A model generated the notes under the pieces. The model was not told the origin of the DNA. It saw nothing but the letters and a program-made list of their open reading frames with translations, and did no database searches. Below are positions 1-11,799 of a stretch of DNA of 64,000 bases, one piece after another; positions within the stretch are counted from its first letter, which is position 1; every line of letters begins with the position of its first letter. Origin of the DNA: Metridium senile (Eukaryota > Cnidaria > Anthozoa > Actiniaria > Metridiidae); the NCBI GenBank assembly GCA_949775045.1, contig OX459105.1, positions 11,299,398-11,363,397 of the forward strand, written 5' to 3'. The position numbers were made by a program, and so were the translations under genes.

Positions 1-984
1 TTCATGTGATTCTGTTGTTCGATTGCTGGCTTCTTCTCGTCCTATCCTAGACTGCTGTTTTTTTTGGTTCTTTTCTTTTCTAAATTTATTGTTAACGGTC
101 AGAATTGATTGTTATTGTTTCATAACCAAGGTAAGTGATTTTACTTTCAATTTGCCTAATCTATAGTGAAGATCTTTGGCTAGGGAGGTTCGGTGACGAA
201 TCCATGTATCTCGATGAAACTTGAAACTGATTATTTTTTACGTTTTTTTTTATAGTATTTGAAGGTTGTTGTTTACCAATTTCGTTTGCATCTAGTCACT
301 AGGGTGTCGTGTGTATTTTACGTTTCCCATTTATTTTGCCATCAAATGACTGTCTTTAATATAAGATCTTAAAAATGTTTTCCAAACTGAAAAGTAAATT
401 CAGAGACAACTAAATTTGTTAGAAGTTTATTGTTAAAGTATATTTATTGCACATTATAATTATTGTTTTCAAAAACAATATACAAAAAGATATGATACAA
501 AAGTACTCTCCAGCAATGTGTTACAAATAGTAATCCACGTACATGTATGTACATGTACATATATTACATATACTCATATTATATGATGTTAAAGATCCTG
601 TTGTGCATGTGTTGTCTCCTGGTACAACAGTCAGGCCTCGGAGGCATTCAGTAACCACACTCATGATTGTAAACTGCTGGTTTGCAGCAGTCCGATAAGT
701 CCTCCACATATTCATAACTGCAGAGCACTATCTAATGATGTTTGGGAATAGCGCTATATTAATGTAGGGCATATTATTATAAATATAATTTTAATTCAAA
801 AATAATTGATAAAACAGGCTTCCATAATTATAGTTTATTTATTTAATAAATAATCCATTTTTTTTTCTATTCATTCATACATGTATTTACTTTAAAACAT
901 GGAAGTTATATTATTGTTGAAAGTTGAAGTTATTGTTGAAAGGTTTAGTGTTGCTATAACAACAATAATTATTGTGAAAACATG
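1..984. other. Gene-free leading stretch
   Basis: AT-rich sequence with no open frame longer than about 65 codons and no convincing splice-flanked exon on either strand. It could include promoter or 5' flank of SUOX, but nothing here shows it. Confidence 0.5.
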
Positions 985-1365
985 GAGGGTTTTGCCCGGC
1001 TTTATTATAATGCATTTTCTTTTGAAGTTTACTTTGCTCTTTATACAGGGCCCCTATGTTTTGCTTTTCTCTTTTTACAATTTTCCTGTGTTTTGAGATT
1101 GACCCCCTGTACATGTAGTTGGAATCGGTTTACAGGCCACCTTCATAAGCTGTAATCAGATCTGGGCTGTAACTGTTGTGGGTTGCCTGTGTTGTAATGT
1201 TGCATGCTAGTAACCCAGACACACACAGCACGTCACACCGCGGTGTCTGTAACCCATAAACTGATTCCAAACTACAGGGAGTCAATCTCTAAACACAGAA
1301 AACCCATATAAAGAGCAAAGTAAACTTTCTAAAGAAAATGCATATATAATAAATCTGGGCTCCCT
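985..1365. repeat. Foldback (inverted-repeat) element
   Basis: Sequence around 988-1134 reappears as an imperfect reverse complement at about 1255-1365. The matching pieces include the AAAGAGCAAAGTAAACTT block and the ACAGGG block near the centre. The spacer is about 115 bp. Short frames on both strands at 900-1114 fall in the left arm and are not genes. The type is a MITE or old foldback; superfamily not recognised. Confidence 0.7.
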
Positions 1366-2039
1366 GTGCTTAACAGAGACTGCAATTTTGGCAAAACTAA
1401 GTAGAACTTCTGCCTAAAATAAGGGCCACTAGATCTCATTATTATTTAATGTGCATCATTGCTTTGTTGGCTTCAATTTTGGTATGGGTGACATGCAAGG
1501 AATCGTGTATAAAACTGAAGACCAACATTGCATGGATGGAGTAGGGGAAGATAATTACTATAGGCACCCAGGCGATGTACTCGAGGGTTGACAATTTTCG
1601 TTCTGGGTATTTTTTTAGGACTTAAAAAGAAACCCATATTTTTTTGGATTTTTCACATCTCCGAGTTCAATTTTTGTTTCGATCCATGTATCAGAAAATT
1701 ATTCGTTATTATTTTTATGCAAAACTGATAGAAATGACATTTGATCACATGTAGAATTATAGTAGTTTTACATGTGTTCATTACAAATACAATATTTCTC
1801 AGTGGCAGAAATCCCAGTTATAATAAAATATTGTATTATGTTATTTATGCCTCAGTAAATAAGTCTTATTTTTCCTTGTAAAATTGCCAGACTTTACCTG
1901 TGCTATCAAATAAATTATGATGTGAAATGCAAATTTTAAACTACTTTTTGATGAAGGTATAATAGTATTGTAATTCCTCATGACTTAGGCTATAATTTTA
2001 ACTATAGCTGTAAGAAAATCACAATTATTATGCAACACA

Positions 2040-2215
2040 ACACAACACCTTCTTTCAAGTCTAATCTCAAAACTCATTTATTTAAATTAGCGTTTTCATT
2101 GTAATCATATCAAGTTTTTATATTTTTATATTTTTTTTATTTTAAGCACTTAGAACAGACTTGTATACATGCTATACAAGCCATATGTTATTATGCATTA
2201 TTAATACTGCACACT
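2040..2215 (+). mobile_element. LINE 3' tail, 5'-truncated
   Basis: A short plus-strand frame reads TPSFKSNLKTHLFKLAFSL then stop. This is the usual C-terminus of CR1/L2-like LINE reverse transcriptase proteins (FKxxLKTHLF). It is followed by an AT-rich 3' region with ATTATT-like ends. Only the last few dozen codons survive, so it is dead. Confidence 0.6.
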
Positions 2216-2269
2216 GTTCTGAGCAAATCAGGTGTTAACATGTTTGTATTGTGTTTTGTAGTTTGCATA

Positions 2270-5200
2270 ATGTTGAGCCAAGCTGCTAGGAGATTTGCCA
2301 GGCATGGCATTCAAAGGTATGAAAATGACTGGTAACTAATTAACATTCTTCTTTACTAAAGCAGAACAGTATGGCTACAGACTGGATCGGAATATGGTGT
2401 CCAATTTTAATAACTATTGTTCTTGACTGACTTAATCCTTGTGCTCTATTGAAACACAATGGAGTTTTCACATGCATGTGAGGCTAGCCAACCAAGAACG
2501 TTGTGCTCCTTATTTTAATTTGGTGTATATTGTATCCTTCAGTGTATTGTGTCTTGTGTGGTTTAATATGCTGGAGTGATTGACTTCTTTACTAGACTAA
2601 GTATATTACAAAGTGATCAGAATAAAATGAGCATGAACATGAGAGTACATGCCATAAACAAAGGTCAAACGGCTATGATAGTTGATGATAGTTGAAGGCG
2701 TCTCAATGACATCAACTATCATCAACTATCCTGTATGCACGGTCAAACTGCAAAAACTATCATCGACTATCATGTGAAATTTGAACATGTTCAAACTCTA
2801 CGATAGTCCATGATAGTCGATGATAGTGCATGATAGTTGGTGGTCAAACGCACATGATAGTTGGAACTATCATCAACTATCATGAACTATCATTTCCGTT
2901 TGACCGAGGCTTAAATTTATAAAACAATAGTGTAAACCGTTTGGAGTGTTATAGTGTTTAGTTATCACCTATTAAGTTATTATCTAACTAAAGGTTAATT
3001 TAGATATGAACCACACACACATTAAGGATTTGTTGTTCAAGGTTTTGCATTAATGCAGGGTTTTTTTTCAGTTATATTTGCGGTTTTACAAACGTTTTTG
3101 CGGTTTCCAACCCCCCTTACTTCTCTTTTAATGATATTCTTTAATATATACTTTTTGTCAGATAATATGTGATGTGATTATACTATACTATACTATATTT
3201 GTCAGAGAATTTATGATAATTATTCTTTAGGTCTGCATCTTCGATGAGGCTTCTTCCATTACAAGCTTCAAAGCGATGTGTGAGCGGCAATGTTGCTATG
3301 GAAACCAAAAGCTATAGATATGAGATGTTGGGAATACTAGCTGGTGCAGCATTAGGAGCTGGATTAATTCTTAGGAAAAATAAGGTAATTTATTTGTAAT
3401 ATGCAATTGAATAATTTATAATATGAATTTTTGTATTTTAGTATTTCAATGGTGAATTTTATCTCACTTCATATAAAATACAACCAATCAGAATGCTTGA
3501 AAGCCATTGTATATTCGGCGGTATTCAACTGCCTCTTCCCATGATACATTGCAGGTTCTCTTTATTTAGATATATGATGTGGGATAAAATAGCTATACAA
3601 TGTTTGCTTGTGAATATCCCACTTGTCACTTGTATTTTCTTTGTATACCCACTCACCTACAAATGTAAAGGCTTGTATGTATACTAGAAAATACAAGTGC
3701 CTTTTGGGATATTCCACAGGAAAGCCGTTCAAAGCTATTGTATAACTAGTATAAACACTCACCCTGAATTGAAGCAAGCAGGGTGAGTTCAAACCCATTT
3801 TAATGCAGGATCAGCTTCACACTGGAAGTGATTAATAGTAATCAATAATGATAACATTACATTGCATTCATTTACATCAATATGTTGACCAAGTGACCAT
3901 TATTTGCAGAAGACGAAGTGAATTTTGGTGATTATCATACTTTTTGAAATAATCACTTTACAAAAGTATTTGTAAACTATTTAAAAAATGCTGTCCTACT
4001 AGCAGAGTTTCTTTTGTGGATATCTCTTGTCAAAGCCTAACCCTGACTAACGCTATCATGGGATATAATCCTTCAAGGCCTTATGATGAGTGAGGCGATG
4101 AGAAACTCAGTCACTATGTGTTTGCAAATGCTGCTCAAGGAAAACAAAACATAGTTTTGACATCTGAAAAAGGTTTTTTTCAGCGACTGTGTAAACCAAC
4201 GTAAATTATTAAAATTATTTAGTAAAGTTAAGTCAACATTTTTTATGGTGTTACAAATTTCATTATATTACCTATCGTTTATATCAAACACCGACGCAGC
4301 CTATACTAGTTTACTCGCTAGTCTCCATTTAAATTATTAAAATATGTGATACATGTCTAATACTTGTTTCATAATTAATATTATATTATATATTATTAAC
4401 TATGCTTTTATATAATATTACAACTCTGTCTCAGGTTTTTGAAGCCAAGCAACTAAAGAGTTCTGACATTGCAACAGAGGATACGAAACCAGGCACTATT
4501 TCTCGTGAAGAATTATCAAAGCACAACAACCGTCAGACAGGTATAAAATACTTGATGAATATATCATAGTGGTGATCATGATATTAAAGTGGTGATGATG
4601 GTGATCCAGTCGATCAGGTTGATAGTGGTGATCCTTATGTTTTTGTTGATGACGATGATGTTAGTGGTGGTGTAGCCTCCTCCGCAGGCATCTCTTAGCC
4701 AGAAAAAACGAAGAAAAAGAAAAAACACGTCGCGGGCTTCCTGTGGCATATGGCAAAAATGACTCGTCACCAGGCTTCGCCGTCCTCGAATTTTCAACAC
4801 AGGAACCCCAAAATCACGAAAATCTCTCTCGGACTCAGGAGTTGCCTGCGGAGGAGGCTAGTGGTGGTGGTGGTGATCAGTTTGATACCTATGATGGTAA
4901 TGATGATGGTGGTGTTGGGTGTCATGCTGATGATAGTGACAAAATAGTCACTATTTGTTATTAAATTCTTAGATTGCATTTCATGGTTTAACTGCATTTG
5001 CTCTAATGTAAAAGCATTTTACATTTAAGTTTGCGATATGCCTGTAACAAAAAGACCCTACTTTGTCTTTTATTCCTTTAGTATTCATCTTCTGTAGTAC
5101 CGCACATTTTCTTAGACTCTATTTTTTGTTTTCCAGGTTTATGGGTAGCATACAATGGAGGCGTTTACGACATCACAGAGTTCGTAGACAACCATCCAGG

Positions 5201-6497
5201 GGGGTCAAGTAAGATTATCTTAGCTGCTGGAAATGACTTGGAACCTTACTGGGACATGTATCCCGCCCATAAAAAAGCTGAGGTAGTGGAGATATTAGAG
5301 GAATACCGTATTGGCAATCTTGCTCCTGAGGAACGCAAGAAGACACTCGACGTTAACGATCCTTTCAAAAACGAGCCAAAAAGGCATCCGGTGCTCACGT
5401 TGAACTCTGAGAAACCTTTCAACGCCGAGCCGCCTCTAGTGTTACTGGCTGATAGTTATGTAACACCAAGTGAGTTGTTCTTCGTGCGTAATCATCTGCC
5501 AGTTCCAAATCTCAATGAGAAAGACTACAGACTTCAAATATCGGGTGAAAACTTAAAGCCGATAACTATCTCCTTAGAAGACCTGAAAACGAAGTACAAG
5601 AAGCGTACCGTTACTACAACCATCCAGTGCGCCGGAAACAGACGTAGCGAGATGAACGACATCAAGAAAGTGAAAGGTTTGAACTGGGGCCAGGGCGCCA
5701 TTTCTACAGCAAAGTGGAGCGGTGTGCTGCTCAAAGATGTTTTCGAAGCAGCAGGTATAGATGAAGACGCCATGGAGAAGGCGGGAGTGCAGCATATCGT
5801 GTTTGAAGGCTACGACAAAGACATGCTGACAGGAACAACATACGGGTCTTCAATTCCAATCGACAAGGCCATGGCCTCACGTGGTGACGTCATCCTTGCT
5901 TACGAGATGAACGACCAGCCCATACCACGTGATCATGGGTACCCTGTGCGTGCGGTCGTTCCAGGAGTCGTTGGAGCGAGAAATGTGAAGTGGCTGTCTA
6001 AAGTTGTTGCTAGTAAAACGGAGAGCACAAGCCATTGGCAGCAAAACGACTACAAAGGATTCTGTCCGTCTGTGGACTGGGACACAGTCAACTTCTCGAC
6101 ATCACCAGCGATACAGGACCTGCCTGTGACGTCAGCAATATGTCAACCTTGTCCTGACTCGAAAGTGTCACGTGACGAGGAGGAGGTGACCGTCAAGGGG
6201 TATGCATGGAGTGGAGGTGGGCGTGGCATTGTCCGCGTGGACATCTCGCTGGATGGCGGGAAAACATGGTCGACGGCGAATCTAAAGGGGCCGGAACAGC
6301 AACCCAATCGGGCATGGGCGTGGTCGTTATGGCAAGCAACCGTTCCCATCCCAGAAGGTGTTAATAAGCTTGATATTGTTTGTAAAGCTATTGATAGTTC
6401 GTATAACGTTCAGCCCGACACTGTTGCACCGATTTGGAATCTTCGTGGTGTGTTGTCCAACGCTTGGCACAGGGTCAACGTTACAGTCGAGGAGTAA
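2270..6497 (+). CDS. SUOX: Sulfite oxidase, mitochondrial (four exons, complete)
   Basis: Oxidises sulfite to sulfate in the mitochondrial intermembrane space, passing electrons to cytochrome c; last step of sulfur amino-acid breakdown. Exons: 2270-2316, 3231-3384, 4435-4540, 5137-6497, all with GT-AG borders and matching phases (2, 0, 1). The joined frame gives 555 residues, close to the animal enzyme. Residues 1-67 look like a mitochondrial presequence: many Arg, no acidic residue near the start, then a Gly/Ala/Leu membrane-like stretch. The cytochrome b5 domain follows (about 80-165), with haem ligand His122 in HPGG and the second His147 in MYPAHKK. The molybdopterin domain contains RNHLPVP (Arg220) and the molybdenum-ligating Cys267 in IQCAGNRRSEM. 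The C-terminal dimerisation domain includes GYAWSGGGRGIVRVD. The start is the only in-frame ATG giving a targeting sequence. Introns 1-3 hold MITEs and other repeats. No broken codon was seen. Family identity is firm; exon 1 is the least certain. Confidence 0.96.
2385..2528. mobile_element. Palindromic MITE, family A copy 1 (degraded)
   Basis: Shares the GGAATATGGTGTCC...ATTTTAATAACTATTG arm and the TTGAAACACAATGGAG centre with copies at 25270-25420 and 50114-50272. The right arm is the most decayed. It lies in SUOX intron 1. Confidence 0.8.
2658..2910. mobile_element. Foldback MITE rich in ATGATAGT, family B copy 1
   Basis: Ends in GGTCAAACGG and CCGTTTGACC inverted repeats. The interior is built almost entirely from ATGATAGTTGATG-type words in both orientations around a central GAACATGTTC palindrome. 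A second copy in opposite orientation is at 18755-18982. Located in SUOX intron 1. Confidence 0.85.
3585..3755. repeat. Hairpin element in SUOX intron 2
   Basis: The left arm (AGCTATACAATG... to GTATTTTCTTTGTATAC) is mirrored by a right arm ending CTATTGTATAACT, with only a few bases between. Imperfect arms of about 75 bp. Open frames overlapping it on both strands are palindrome artefacts. Confidence 0.7.
4190..4335 (+). mobile_element. Penelope-like tail repeat, family P (plus)
   Basis: Contains AGTAAAGTTAAGTCAAC, GGTGTTACAAATTTC, ATTACCTATCG and CACCGACGCAGCCTATACT in the same order as 62205-62340. Reverse copies are at 16796-16890, 30545-30690 and 63405-63535. This copy lacks the hammerhead-like head. 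Lies in SUOX intron 2. Confidence 0.7.
4672..4862. mobile_element. MITE with TAGCCTCCTCCGCAGGC ends
   Basis: Perfect terminal inverted repeats TAGCCTCCTCCGCAGGC and GCCTGCGGAGGAGGCTA, about 190 bp apart, sitting inside a TGG/GAT microsatellite in SUOX intron 3. The flanks are both GTGGTGGT, so a target duplication is likely but cannot be separated from the microsatellite. Confidence 0.85.
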
Positions 6498-6516
6498 TAT
6501 ATCTTGGACTTTCTAA

Positions 6517-6540
6517 ATAAATAAAAATAAATAAAAATAC
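6517..6540 (+). promoter_or_regulatory. Candidate SUOX polyadenylation signals
   Basis: Overlapping AATAAA motifs begin about 20 bases after the SUOX stop codon. Very close for a 3' UTR but the only dense cluster nearby; a further AATAAA-like site lies near 7390. Confidence 0.45.
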
Positions 6541-6928
6541 CACATAAAGTATACCAGCATGCTTGAAATGAAGCTGTACTAAATCTATGAGTGTATGTAT
6601 TATGTAATGTTTACAACATATTGTATCGGCAGATACAAGCCGTTGGCGCGTGATTATATAGCCAATACAACACGGACACGAATGTTGTTAACGACTTAAA
6701 AAACGTCTAGGTTAGTTCTTTCAAAATTTCAAGATTAAAATAAAACTCGCCGAGAAATATACAACACTCGTCATACCATGGTCATGATTTTTTTTGTAAA
6801 TTTCTCATTCATTATTCACAAGTTGTTTAATTACTGGTTATAAGTCGCTATCACAGACAAGTAAACTTGTAACGAGGTATTGTTTCGTTTTGTATTTGAT
6901 GCTTTCTGTGTGAAAGATAGCAACTATA

Positions 6929-7062
6929 AGGGGCTGTTTATATGAAAGCGAGTTGTCCCTTCTAGCCGGGATAACTCTTTAGTTTTGTATTCCCGGGGGA
7001 CTCAAAACAATAGAGTTATCCCGGCTAGCAGGGACAACTCGCCTTCATATAAACAGCCCCTA
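6929..7062. mobile_element. Palindromic MITE, family C copy 1
   Basis: AGGGGCTGTTTATATGAA at the left and TTCATATAAACAGCCCCT at the right. The arms continue through GAGTTGTCCC and GCCGGGATAACTC. A second, interrupted copy is at 55343-56221. Confidence 0.9.
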
Positions 7063-7559
7063 AATAGTCACTAAATTTAAACTATTAGGTAGTTATTCCA
7101 ACACGTTCTGCACAAAAGCCGGCAGTTATTCAAAATGTAGGTAAAATCCATCACAAACTATAAATCAAGATGGGTAAATGTACAATAACTTCTAGAAATA
7201 CGGTAAAACCCGAATGAAAGAACCAATGGATTAATATATATAAGAATCTGACTGACATTTTATATAAAAACATTTCAGTCTGACAGGCTAATCATTGGTT
7301 ATTTTATGCATGTGGGTATCTACTGTGTGTTCACGCTTTTATTGTTTGTACTCTACTGTAGTTGTGTTCGTACTTTATAAATGGGGTTTTAATAAAGGTT
7401 GAATTAGAAAAATAAATAAATTTGAAATGCTGTGCACCGACTTACTGAATGCTAAGATATTAAAGAAATAGAATACGCGTGCTGTGTGCAGTTATAAAGC
7501 ACGCGGGATTGTCAGAACACGAGAGAAGTGTGAAGAGACTGTGAAGTGACTTCCATACA

Positions 7560-7716
7560 AGCTACGAACTTACGGCTACAGAGCTTTCAGCACATCTGCA
7601 CCAAGACTATGGAACTCACTATCAGATAATCTGAGAAGCTACACTGACAAAGATATTCAAACTTTCAAAAGCGAGCTGAAGACGCATTTATTTCAGAAAT
7701 TGATTACAAATTGATC
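7560..7716 (+). mobile_element. LINE 3' coding remnant
   Basis: A plus-strand frame from about 7571 reads TYGYRAFSTSAPRLWNSL, then a gap, then FKSELKTHLFQKLITN and a TGA stop at about 7714. This is the standard C-terminus of CR1/L2-like LINE reverse transcriptase. It is 5'-truncated and inactive. Confidence 0.8.
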
Positions 7717-8320
7717 AACATGCAAACGCGCGTGCTCTCATAATGCACGCGCCTCAACCAATCAAAATACGTGATTTGAAATAGTTATTTTATAAAGAGC
7801 ACTGTAAGCTTTGGTTGTTTAGTGAGTAGATAAAATAATATAAAAAAAAACAAGAAGCCTCTAGTAAAATGCTAGAGAAAACAGTGCAGGGTTATATAAG
7901 ATACAATATACGACAAATATGCCGTAAAAAAAATTGGATGGAGATAATTAATATGGCGGTGATGAGCAGATTCCTGTTTCGTTTTTACACAGGAAGCCCA
8001 AATAACGCTTTATCGCAAACATTTTTTTAGCGCCTTCAGTTAAAATTTAATTTTTAGCGCCTATATATAATAAAAATCTATTTTTTCGGCCTCATTTCAG
8101 GACACAAATATTCTACTGTAAATCACATTTATAGGGATTACAGGCACTTTAAAAGGAGAAGTGATTTCCTTCCACGATCATCCATCGTCCTTTCCTCTCT
8201 TCTCTCGCGCAGCTCTTCTGTAACCCCCTCGCTTATTAAATCGCAGCTAGCTGCAAAATAGAAGAGACGGACAATATGTACATTTCGACAACAACGTACG
8301 CAATGGTTTTTTTTGAAATG
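7717..8320. other. No gene seen
   Basis: AT-rich flank between LINE debris and the collagen-like exon. It may include 3' flank of the minus-strand gene. No exon could be supported. Confidence 0.5.
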
Positions 8321-8326
8321 TTTATT
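8321..8326 (-). promoter_or_regulatory. Polyadenylation signal of the collagen-like exon
   Basis: AATAAA on the minus strand about 160 bases past the TAG stop at 8487-8489, a normal distance for a short 3' UTR. Confidence 0.6.
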
Positions 8327-8486
8327 GTGAAGTTGTTAAAAATTAATACGAAAAAGTTATAATACAATATCAAACTTAAAACAAAATATTACTTATACTG
8401 TTGACCATTCACAAGACCTGCAAATTACCAGATTTACATTCAGATATAAATAATGCCCGATAAAAGTACTTAAAACTCTACAATAT

Positions 8487-8821
8487 CTATCGCCTTCCAG
8501 CTCCTCCGGATGTTCCTGCAGCTCCCTGAACGCCTCTACCGCCCTGAGCTCCTTGTGGTCCCGGGGGACCAGGAGGTCCTGGTCTGCCCGGTGGTCCTGC
8601 TGGGTTTCCAGGATAACCTTGCCATCCAAATGCCCCACTGTTTCCCTGTCGTCCAGGAGGTCCTGGTGGTCCTTTTGGTCCTTGTGGGCCGGGTAATCCG
8701 GGTGGTCCGTCAGGCCCGGGTGGCCCTGGAGGCTGTCTTGGGTCGTAAGGTAGACTAGCGTAGTAAGCGGCAGACAGAGCTGGTTCTACTGCCGGGATGT
8801 ATCGAGTGTCTCTTTTGTGAT
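8487..8821 (-). CDS. Short collagen, cysteine-free terminal exon (minicollagen paralogue or alternative last exon)
   Basis: A 335-base exon with acceptor TTTTTATCAG just above 8821, entering in phase 1 and ending at TAG (8489-8487). It encodes about 110 residues. It opens with [16 protein letters not shown], where KR could be a propeptide cleavage site, then [13 protein letters not shown]. Next come 14 Gly-X-Y triplets, a single-Ala break after GYPGNPA, and about 12 more, ending SGGAGRR. The order and the break match the minicollagen exon at 10194-10612 (GYPGAPA there), so the two are homologous. This exon has no cysteine and no polyproline run. The upstream exon is unknown. Its phase fits the donor at 11686, so it could be an alternative last exon of the minicollagen gene, or it could belong to a tandem gene with an undetected first exon. 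A structural, secreted role is inferred. Confidence 0.85.
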
Positions 8822-9169
8822 CTGATAAAAACAGTTTGAATCAAACAATTAATGTCTCTATATTGAAGCCAAAGTTTTACCAATCAAGAAAGTGGTATCA
8901 AAGTCAGTTTTAACAATCAAGAAAGCGAATTAGATCATATACTGATATGTATTTTGCGCATAATCATGAGTATTAACATTATTATTATTATGAAAGTGTT
9001 ATTGAATCAGTGAAAATAGATATCTTTATCACAAGTAAAAGAAAGAATATTTCAATAAATGTTTTTAACAATGCATATGAGAAATGAATAAATAAGGAAA
9101 ATGGTCGATAAAATATGACAACAGATGAATCAGATATAACTAAATAAACAATGCAAATAATTCTATCAG

Positions 9170-9545
9170 ATAAATACAATTGCAAACTGATAAATAATAT
9201 ACGATTTTATGAATGAATAAATATATACATAGATTAATTACTAAGTAAATAAATAAATAGATAAATAAATTAAAATGCGTTCGATGTATAAGTGTAATGC
9301 AGATAAATGAGAAAATATGGTCAATTACCCTTGGCGGGACAAGCATACTCAAACCCAGATATATACAATTAAATGCTAATTAAGCAAATAAATAGATAAA
9401 TGAATGAATGAATGAATGAATGAATGAATGAATGAATGAAGAAATACTGACTCATGACTAAATTATACAAATACATGTCTAAATAAATAAATAAATATTG
9501 AATAAAAAAGTTGGACAAATGAATAAATAAATGAATAGAAGAATA
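9170..9545. repeat. AATA/ATGA-type simple repeat tract
   Basis: Long stretches of AAATAAAT and GAATGAAT, including a clean ATGA/TGAA run at about 9400-9440. Overlapping minus-strand frames are low-complexity artefacts. Confidence 0.9.
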
Positions 9546-10193
9546 TAGATGAAAATTAACAAGGGAAGATCATTTTAATATAACAAACCACCCAATTCTT
9601 GTTCAATTGGCAATTGCCATTTTATTGAAAATCTCTTCTTCTCACTGTATTACAATGATTAATTAATGAAAACATGTGTAAAAACTAGAAATCTCATGTC
9701 AAAAATTAATATTCTAAACAACAAATTGTATTCTATCCAGTTAGCTTAGCGGCTATTTAAAGCTTATCTTAAAAGCTCAAACAAAAAATGTGTGAAAATA
9801 TAATAAATTTCTTGAAATATCTTTTCATATATTTGGTAGACTCAACTAGTATAACGATTATCATTTCTAGGAATTTTATATCTAATTCAATTACTTAATT
9901 TATTACTAATTTTAATTTCAATTCGATTTTTTTGGATAAGATTTCGATTTGTCGACTTCGATTTGTCGAATTCTATTATTCGATATCCGATATGTCGATT
10001 TCGATTTCAATCAACTGATTTTATCAAATGTATGAACAGATCTAGAAAAGTGTTCGTTTGGATATCCAAAATAATCCACCGAGCTTCTCCAATTATGTAC
10101 ACTCCAGTTTTGTACCACCAACTTCTTGCTTGTTGACATTATTGTCGCGTTAAACAGAAAGCCATGCATGGTCGATCAATTATATTGTTCTCT

Positions 10194-11730
10194 TTATCCT
10201 AAATGTGGCCCAACTCCACCATAAGTACCGGACGGTCCCATACCGCCCATGTCTCCCGGTGGTCCTTGGCCGCCGGATGGTCCTGGTGGTCCCATAGGTC
10301 CATCACGTCCTGCTGGTCCGGCAGGGGCTCCTGGATATCCGGGAATACCCGGTGGTCCTGGTAGACCGGGTGGTCCTGGTGGTCCCTTAGGGCCATCGGG
10401 GCCTTGTGGTCCTGGTAATCCCATTGGTCCATCTGGTCCGGGGGGACCTGGTGGAGGTGGTGGTGGTGGTGGGAGTGGTGGAGGGAGTGGAGGAAGTGGT
10501 GGAGGTGGTGGTGGTGAGCAACAAACCGCTGTACAAGCTGGGGCGCAGGAGTAAGGACATCCTGGAGGGCATGGGTTAGCACTTCGTTTGGAGACAAGGT
10601 CTGATCGATGAGCTGGAAGTAAAGCAAAGAAATGGATTAACAAGAAGTTAAATACACAAAATGTAATGGTTATTTATTTTGGTGCTTCTCTTTTGAACGA
10701 TCAGCTAAAAAATCACTAGCTGAGCAGAACCTAGGGTTTTTTTACTGATCAAACAAATATTCCGTCAGTTGTTAGAAACAGTTGATGATGAATTACCAAG
10801 TCAGTCCAAATATTGAATTTCCTTTCCATATAAGGATATCGAGATTTTGTGACGACATTACCAGAAATTATCTACATATTAGAATTAGAATTATAACTTT
10901 CTAAAGTTATTGAATACGGTTTTGTCATGAACTAATTGGAGAAGAGTATATAGTGGCTTATCGGCACTCAACTCCGCCGGACCGGTTTCCTTAGCATGAA
11001 ATGATTAGGAGTATTGCTACTTCACTCTGGGAGTAGAAATTTATACCTAACACCTGAGTGGAGAGATACATAATAATACAACACGATGACCAAGGCAAGA
11101 ACCCAGGTATACCCTCTTCGTTCTAGGTAAGAGAAAGGAACCTCTGCTCGCAGTGTAGAGCCCGGGCCTCTCGACCCGTAATCTAGCGCACTAATAATTA
11201 TTAATCATTATATGTCATCGCGCCTCTCACAAATTAAAGTGGTCAATGTATGACTGGATTATTATATTATTATAATGTTAAAGTATAAATTTAAACAGTA
11301 GCAATTGTCAAATACTACAGTAATGATTAACTATTAGTTTTAAATATATTATAAATAATATACTCTATAGACTAACATTTAATGTGTAGAGACGCAATTA
11401 ATGCAGAAAAAAGTAAAAAAAAAATCAATATGTATATTAAAGTGTTAGTACTATTTATTTATTTATTTATTTATTTAACTATAAAGCATTATATAAGATG
11501 GTCCTTAATCAAAAGCGATAAAAGTATTCCGATTTTAAGCGAATTTTTCAGAATTTGTGAAAGCATATTACAGACACGTCAGCAGGTTTCTATTCGGTAA
11601 AATGAGCACACCATCAAAACAATCAAAAGTTGAATTTTTCCATGAATAAAAACAACACAAAAGAGAAAGGAAAAGCCATAATTACCGTTGATAACTGCTG
11701 ACATCTCTGTTGCAGGCTCACTCTCCTCAG
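10194..11730 (-). CDS. Minicollagen (nematocyst capsule collagen), N-terminal exon missing
   Basis: Minicollagens form the disulfide-linked wall of cnidarian stinging capsules. Terminal exon 10612-10194 (acceptor TTTACTTCCAG, phase 1, TAA stop) encodes [10 protein letters not shown], a dibasic propeptide site. It is followed by the cysteine-rich domain [19 protein letters not shown], exactly C-x3-C-x3-C-x3-C-x3-C-C. Then come about 22 residues that are nearly all proline, and about 28 Gly-X-Y triplets with one Ala break, ending GGVGPHLG. An upstream 45-base phase 1-1 exon, 11730-11686 (donor CAACG|GTAAT), adds an acidic [14 protein letters not shown] propeptide; its acceptor (GCTAG) is weakly pyrimidine-rich, so it is tentative. 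The signal-peptide exon was not found. The usual second polyproline and C-terminal cysteine domain are absent: the frame stops directly after the collagen part. Family identity is firm; gene ends are not. Confidence 0.9.
10950..11197 (-). mobile_element. tRNA-derived SINE
   Basis: Read on the minus strand, a head with GCGCTAGATTACGGGTCGAG and GAGGCCCGGGCTC leads to a body with GTATACCTGGG, CTCTCCACTCAGG, ATTTCTACTCCCAG, ATACTCCTAATCATTTCATGC and GGAAACCGG. This order matches a SINE type I know from anthozoan genomes. Diverged, no clean tail. It sits in the minicollagen intron. Confidence 0.75.
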
Positions 11731-11799
11731 CTAGCTTGATAATCCATTTTCCAAGGGAAGTCGATACATGATGAAGAAAGCCTTGTTTTACTCTTCAGA

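Noticed and set aside
10249..10554. Plus-strand Gly/Pro-rich frame opposite the minicollagen
   Set aside because: It is the complement of the Gly-X-Y and polyproline codons (CCN/GGN), so it looks collagen-like on both strands; the minus strand has the cysteine domain and splice site.
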